A stretch of DNA of 9,257 bases from an uncultured Chloroflexota bacterium. GTDB taxonomy: Bacteria > Chloroflexota > Anaerolineae > Aggregatilineales > Phototrophicaceae. Each line of letters begins with the position of its first letter. Position 1 is the first letter of the stretch. Positions 5,957 through 9,257 of the stretch are shown one piece after another. The position numbers and the translations under genes are program-made. The DNA lies in assembly GCA_937974245.1 (NCBI GenBank), contig CALJKV010000035.1:1-9257 (forward strand). The letters run 5' to 3'. Under the pieces are notes generated by a model. The model did not search any database and was not told the DNA's origin. It saw nothing but the letters and a program-made list of their open reading frames with translations.

Positions 5957-7051
5957 GACAGGCGTTTCTTCGTCGCTCTCGGCAGAGTCGGTGATCTCAT
6001 CCCCTTCACCCCATTCGGAAGTGACCTGTTCGATCTGCTCTTCCAGTGAAGCCATGCTCATCTGCGCGTCAGCGAATGGCCCGCGTTTGAGCCGGTGGGG
6101 GAGTGCCAGCTCGGTTGCGATCAAAATGTCGTGGTGCTCAATGCTTAGACGGCCTTCAAAAGCCGCATGAGCGCGTGCCGTTTTCAAAATCACGAGGTCG
6201 GCGCGGTGACCGTCAATATGCAGGTTGCTGGTGATGGCGGCAATCGTGAAGAGATCACGGCGGCTGTACTGCACGTCGTCCACGATCTCGCGGGCGGCTG
6301 CAATCCGATTCGATAGGGATTGTTCTTCACTAGCCCAATCCTGGCGGAATTTCTCCGGGTTGCTTTCATAAGCGATGTGCCGTTCCAGAATTTCCATGCG
6401 TTCGCCCGCATCGGCAATACCACGCACTTCCACCGAAAGCGCGAAACGATCCAGAAGCTGTGGGCGCAAGTCGCCTTCTTCCGGGTTCATAGTCCCCACC
6501 AGGATAAACCGCGCCGGATGCGCGAAGCTGATACCCTCGCGCTCGACCACGTTAATGCCCATCGCCGCCGAGTCGAGCAGCAAGTCTACCACATGGTCAT
6601 CCAGCAGATTTACTTCATCCACATACAGGATGCCACGATTTGCCATCGCCAGCACACCAGGATCGAAGTGGCGTTCGCCCTTCTGGATGGCTTTTTCGAT
6701 GTCCAGCGTGCCGACCACACGATCTTCAGTGGCGCTCACCGGCAGGTCAACAAAGCGGGTCTTGCGCCGTTCCACCGGCGGGGGTGCGCCATCACTGTAG
6801 CGCTCCCGCGTGATGTCCGACCAGGTATCCGGGTGTGCCGGGTCATCACCAAAGGGGGAGTCAGCCACCACATCAATTTCAGGGAGCAGCGCCGCCAATG
6901 CTCGTGCCGCCGTAGATTTACCCGTACCGCGCTCCCCACGAATCAGCACTCCGCCGATTCGCATATCAATCGCGTTCAAGACCAGGGCACGTTTCATTCT
7001 GTCCTGACCGACTATGGCTGTGAAGGGATATACTGCTGGTCGTCTTGCCAT
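5936..7051 (-). CDS. chlD: AAA+ chelatase subunit: ChlI-like short product and N-terminal half of ChlD
   Basis: A MoxR/ChlI-clade AAA+ ATPase module. ATP hydrolysis by the I/D ring drives metal insertion by a large subunit (ChlH/BchH for magnesium, CobN for cobalt). Seen in 371 residues: Walker A GERGTGKST (39-47), Walker B ILYVDE (141-146), a sensor-1/arginine-finger block GTMNPEEGDLRPQLLDRF (186-203), and a helical sensor-2 region GHRADLVILKTARAHAAFEG (281-300), then an acidic tail (GEGDEITDSAESDEE). All nucleotide-binding motifs are intact, as in a working I subunit; in dedicated D subunits they are often degenerate. The protein stops at TAG 5938-5936 unless the ribosome slips at the A-run just before it. 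Start ATG 7051 gives the typical ARRPAVYPFTAIVGQ opening, with a weak GAGAA ribosome site. It has its own strong promoter. Neither a separate chlI nor a large subunit is in the window. Confidence 0.93.
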   Translation of the reverse strand: MARRPAVYPFTAIVGQDRMKRALVLNAIDMRIGGVLIRGERGTGKSTAARALAALLPEIDVVADSPFGDDPAHPDTWSDITRERYSDGAPPPVERRKTRFVDLPVSATEDRVVGTLDIEKAIQKGERHFDPGVLAMANRGILYVDEVNLLDDHVVDLLLDSAAMGINVVEREGISFAHPARFILVGTMNPEEGDLRPQLLDRFALSVEVRGIADAGERMEILERHIAYESNPEKFRQDWASEEQSLSNRIAAAREIVDDVQYSRRDLFTIAAITSNLHIDGHRADLVILKTARAHAAFEGRLSIEHHDILIATELALPHRLKRGPFADAQMSMASLEEQIEQVTSEWGEGDEITDSAESDEETPVKKKVNR

Positions 7052-7087
7052 AATATTCTCGTTTGCTCAACCCGATAACTCAATTGG

Positions 7088-7115
7088 ATTATACATAAGC
7101 GACACAACAGGTCAA
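7088..7115 (-). promoter_or_regulatory. Strong sigma-70-type promoter of chlD
   Basis: Minus strand: -35 TTGACC (7115-7110), 16-nt spacer, perfect -10 TATAAT (7093-7088). The -35 contains the TGA stop of the upstream membrane-protein gene, so the two units abut. The expected leader is about 30 nt. There is no room for a terminator between the genes. Confidence 0.75.
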
Positions 7116-9010
7116 TTGCCAGAGTGACCCATCAGAGCATAGACCTGGGCACCATCCGCATCAAATACCAATTCCAGGTAAGGTGCATCGGCGACGCTGG
7201 ACTGCATATTAATCAGCTCAGTAAACGGCGCTCGCCAGCGAAACATCGTTTTGATGCTATCCGGGTTGGAGACGACCTGTGGCACGATGACATAGTCTAC
7301 CCCGGCTTCTCGCAGGAGGTCAGCATTGGCCGGGTCTACCGGATTTTCCCAGAATGCACGCAGTTGCTCCTGCTCGGCCAGGCTGTCCGCGTCACCCCGG
7401 AAGAAGGGCTGCCAGCGGTAATAGACACTGTCGCGTTCGCTGACCACCGGCACCCAATCGCCTTCCTGTGGGCCGGGGAAGTTCAGCACGCGAGCATCTG
7501 GTGGGGTATTCTGTTTGAGCCAGGTCATGGCGCTGACATCGGCATGAGATGAGAATGCGCCAAAGAAGCCCACCTTGTCTTTGCTGAAGGTCAGTATCTC
7601 CTGATTAAATATCAGCCCCAGGAGCACGACTACGCCCAGCATCCCGATAATCGCATAGGATTGGCGATACAGCCGCTCCCCAAGACGTGACTCGCCAAAG
7701 CGATCCCAGAGCCACAACAAACCGACCCCACCCAGAATCGAGAACGGGATAATCGGGCCGTGCCAGGCGATGCTGAATGGGTAGTCGTAGCGCAGCGCTG
7801 GTTCGATGATGCTGGGTATCAGGGCTTCCAGGATTCCGAGCGTGGAAAACTCCAGCACAAACACGAGCCAGCCAACTGCCAGAATGCTTGGCTGTTCCCG
7901 CCTCCGCAGCCCGAAAAATGCTCCCAGGATGGCAACTGGCACAATCCAGACCCCGTTATAGAGAATCATAACCCGCCAGTAATTTGGATCACGGGTGAAG
8001 GGAGAAACGATGTCCGCCCCCAACAGGTCGCGGATGTTGAGCAGCCAGGGCAGGATACCCGCCAGCGCCACCAGTGGCACACCGGCTGCCAACACGAGCC
8101 AGCGGCGCAGCGTAGGGCGTGGTTGGCCGAACCACATCGTCGCTAACCAGGGGACATAGCCCAGCGCCAGGATAATTGTGGTATCGGGGTGGGCCAGGGC
8201 GACAGAGCCGAGCATCAACCCGGCTGCGAGGGCGTCCGGCCAGTGGCCGTCTCGTAGGAAGCGCAGCGCGAAGATCAGAAAAGCCATCGCAAAAACCAGC
8301 CCCAGCAGCGTCGTATAGTGTGAGTCCATGTATGCGGTGAACAGGCCGACCCCGGCGAACATCGCTATCGCCATTGCTCGCCCCAGCCGTTTATCCCGGT
8401 ATTCTGCGCCAAAGTCATAAGCCAACCACACCAGGAGGATACTCAGCACCGCGCCAACGGCCATCTGGACATGGTGCAGTCCCTGGCCGAGTTGCTGGCT
8501 GAGGTAAGCGGTTATCAGCGTGAAGCTGGGCGCATAGAGGTAGCTGATTTCCGGGTGGAAGGGTGCAAGGGTCTTAAAGTCACCGCCGAGCCGTGCCAAC
8601 AGCCCCAGGTAGCCGAATCCTTGCGCGTCAGTATCCAGCGGCACGGGCAGCACCAGTACAGGGACGACGAATACCAGCGCGACCAGACCGAAGAACAGCA
8701 GGTCACGCGGGCCAGGCCACCCTTGATTGGCGTCTTCCAGGGTCTCCCCGCGCGATTCGGCCCGCATTTGCCCGTAAGAAAGCGTACCGCCCAGGAATAT
8801 CGTGGTCACCAGAGCGAACAGCAGGTAGTCAATCACCAGGGTGTTCCAGCCGAACAGCATTGCCCAGAATATGCCACCACCCATGATGACGCCTAACGAG
8901 AGCGCCCCCATGAGGCCGATGCGTGGATGGTGCGTTTCCCAGGCTGGGGCGAGCATCCCGCCGGCGCCCAGGATGATGGTCGCAAACACAAACACTACAA
9001 ATAACGGCAT
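7112..9010 (-). CDS. Polytopic membrane protein, GT-C-like glycosyltransferase candidate
   Basis: The 632 residues contain roughly a dozen hydrophobic segments between about 2 and 470, followed by a soluble C-terminal domain of about 155 residues (from near AMTWLKQNTPPDARVL) that should face outside. This plan, and an acidic loop with D126 and D128 (PLDTDAQGFGYLGLLARLGGDF) followed by HPEISYLYAPS, resembles GT-C / ArnT-like enzymes that move sugars from lipid carriers. The AMTWLKQNTPPDARVLN phrase is also usual in the soluble domain of such bacterial proteins. No named catalytic motif can be confirmed, so donor, acceptor and even activity are open. Start ATG 9010 has AGGA 5 nt upstream. A TATACT box (9053-9048) could serve as its -10, but I find no matching -35. 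Function is inferred from the membrane plan only. Confidence 0.85.
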   Translation of the reverse strand: MPLFVVFVFATIILGAGGMLAPAWETHHPRIGLMGALSLGVIMGGGIFWAMLFGWNTLVIDYLLFALVTTIFLGGTLSYGQMRAESRGETLEDANQGWPGPRDLLFFGLVALVFVVPVLVLPVPLDTDAQGFGYLGLLARLGGDFKTLAPFHPEISYLYAPSFTLITAYLSQQLGQGLHHVQMAVGAVLSILLVWLAYDFGAEYRDKRLGRAMAIAMFAGVGLFTAYMDSHYTTLLGLVFAMAFLIFALRFLRDGHWPDALAAGLMLGSVALAHPDTTIILALGYVPWLATMWFGQPRPTLRRWLVLAAGVPLVALAGILPWLLNIRDLLGADIVSPFTRDPNYWRVMILYNGVWIVPVAILGAFFGLRRREQPSILAVGWLVFVLEFSTLGILEALIPSIIEPALRYDYPFSIAWHGPIIPFSILGGVGLLWLWDRFGESRLGERLYRQSYAIIGMLGVVVLLGLIFNQEILTFSKDKVGFFGAFSSHADVSAMTWLKQNTPPDARVLNFPGPQEGDWVPVVSERDSVYYRWQPFFRGDADSLAEQEQLRAFWENPVDPANADLLREAGVDYVIVPQVVSNPDSIKTMFRWRAPFTELINMQSSVADAPYLELVFDADGAQVYALMGHSGN

Positions 9011-9038
9011 GTCGATCCTATCGTGATAAAAGGGACAA

Positions 9039-9059
9039 ACAGGCGCAAGTATAGCCTGT
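9039..9059 (-). terminator. Possible terminator before the membrane-protein gene
   Basis: On the minus strand ACAGGC (9059-9054) pairs with GCCTGT (9044-9039) as a perfect 6-bp stem with a 9-nt loop, followed by TTGTCCCTTTT. It lies 35 bases past the stop of the gene tail at 9094. The T-rich stretch is broken by CCC, so strength is doubtful. The loop contains TATACT, which could instead be the -10 of the next gene with the repeat acting as an operator. Confidence 0.4.
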
Positions 9060-9093
9060 GAGCAGGGTACGTGCTATGGGGAAACGGAGGTCT

Positions 9094-9257
9094 TTAGGGT
9101 TGTTTTTGCCGGACCCACTGCACATCATATTGCGCGAACGCCTGGACAAGAATATCCGTGAGGGAGTCGGCGTCGCGCTGCGCCGTATACTGCTCTTGCG
9201 TTGCCTGAGAAGCCATTTGAAAAGTCAATTTGCTGCCTGAAGTCGTACTAAACGGCG
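9094..9257 (-). CDS. C-terminal tail of an unidentified gene, cut by the window edge
   Basis: An open minus-strand frame enters from the right edge and runs 53 residues to TAA at 9096-9094. It ends in ...DSLTDILVQAFAQYDVQWVRQKQP, which reads like a helical protein tail. An internal ATG would give 40 residues but has no ribosome site, so a larger gene starting outside the window is more likely. A hairpin 35 bases downstream fits a 3' end. I do not recognise the family. Confidence 0.5.
   Translation of the reverse strand, partial: PFSTTSGSKLTFQMASQATQEQYTAQRDADSLTDILVQAFAQYDVQWVRQKQP

Noticed and set aside
6320..7078. Plus-strand open frame of 252 residues
   Set aside because: It is antisense to the AAA+ half of chlD; length reflects the GC-rich codon pattern of the real gene.
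9058..9240. Plus-strand 60-residue frame
   Set aside because: It starts with GTG without a ribosome site and overlaps the more protein-like minus-strand gene tail.

Overview
All supported genes lie on the minus strand, so the window is read from right to left. The organism is most likely a member of the Chloroflexota (Anaerolineae-like). This is an inference from gene style, not a database result: a chelatase subunit with a DASWSM metal-binding motif, a stand-alone protein of four Clp-N repeats, single-span membrane proteins with Thr/Pro-rich linkers, and a GYYYPNK N-terminus at the left edge. Base composition is moderately GC-rich and the gene-to-gene gaps are short (60 to 165 bases). I see no mobile element, CRISPR array, tRNA or rRNA.

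Layout in transcription order. (1) 9257-9094: C-terminal tail of an unidentified gene, followed by a hairpin that may terminate it. (2) 9010-7112: a 632-residue polytopic membrane protein resembling GT-C type glycosyltransferases. (3) 7051-4977: a ChlD/BchD-type metal chelatase subunit split over two frames. The AAA+ half is in one frame (7051-5936) and the linker plus von Willebrand A half is in the -1 frame (to 4977). They meet at a run of nine A (minus strand), with a stem-loop 5 nt downstream that contains the zero-frame stop. The -1 half has no ATG, GTG or TTG start upstream of the VWA core. The best reading is programmed -1 frameshifting, giving a 371-residue ChlI-like short product and a 691-residue ChlD-like long product. 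(4) 4852-4472 and 4472-3549: two overlapping genes for paralogous single-span membrane proteins. (5) 3463-2582: a protein of four Clp-N repeats with no ATPase. (6) 2419-1724: an FHA-domain protein with a C-terminal membrane anchor. (7) 1577-201: miaB, tRNA methylthiotransferase. (8) 55-1: the first 18 codons of another gene, with a strong Shine-Dalgarno.

Good sigma-70-type promoters are visible before chlD, the Clp-N gene, the FHA gene and miaB, so this is mostly a series of short transcription units. The exception is chlD followed by the membrane-protein pair, where I see no terminator or clear promoter between them. The chelatase probably inserts cobalt (with CobN) or magnesium (with ChlH/BchH); neither large subunit is in the window. 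The membrane pair, Clp-N protein and membrane-anchored FHA protein may form an envelope or protein-quality module, but only their adjacency supports that.
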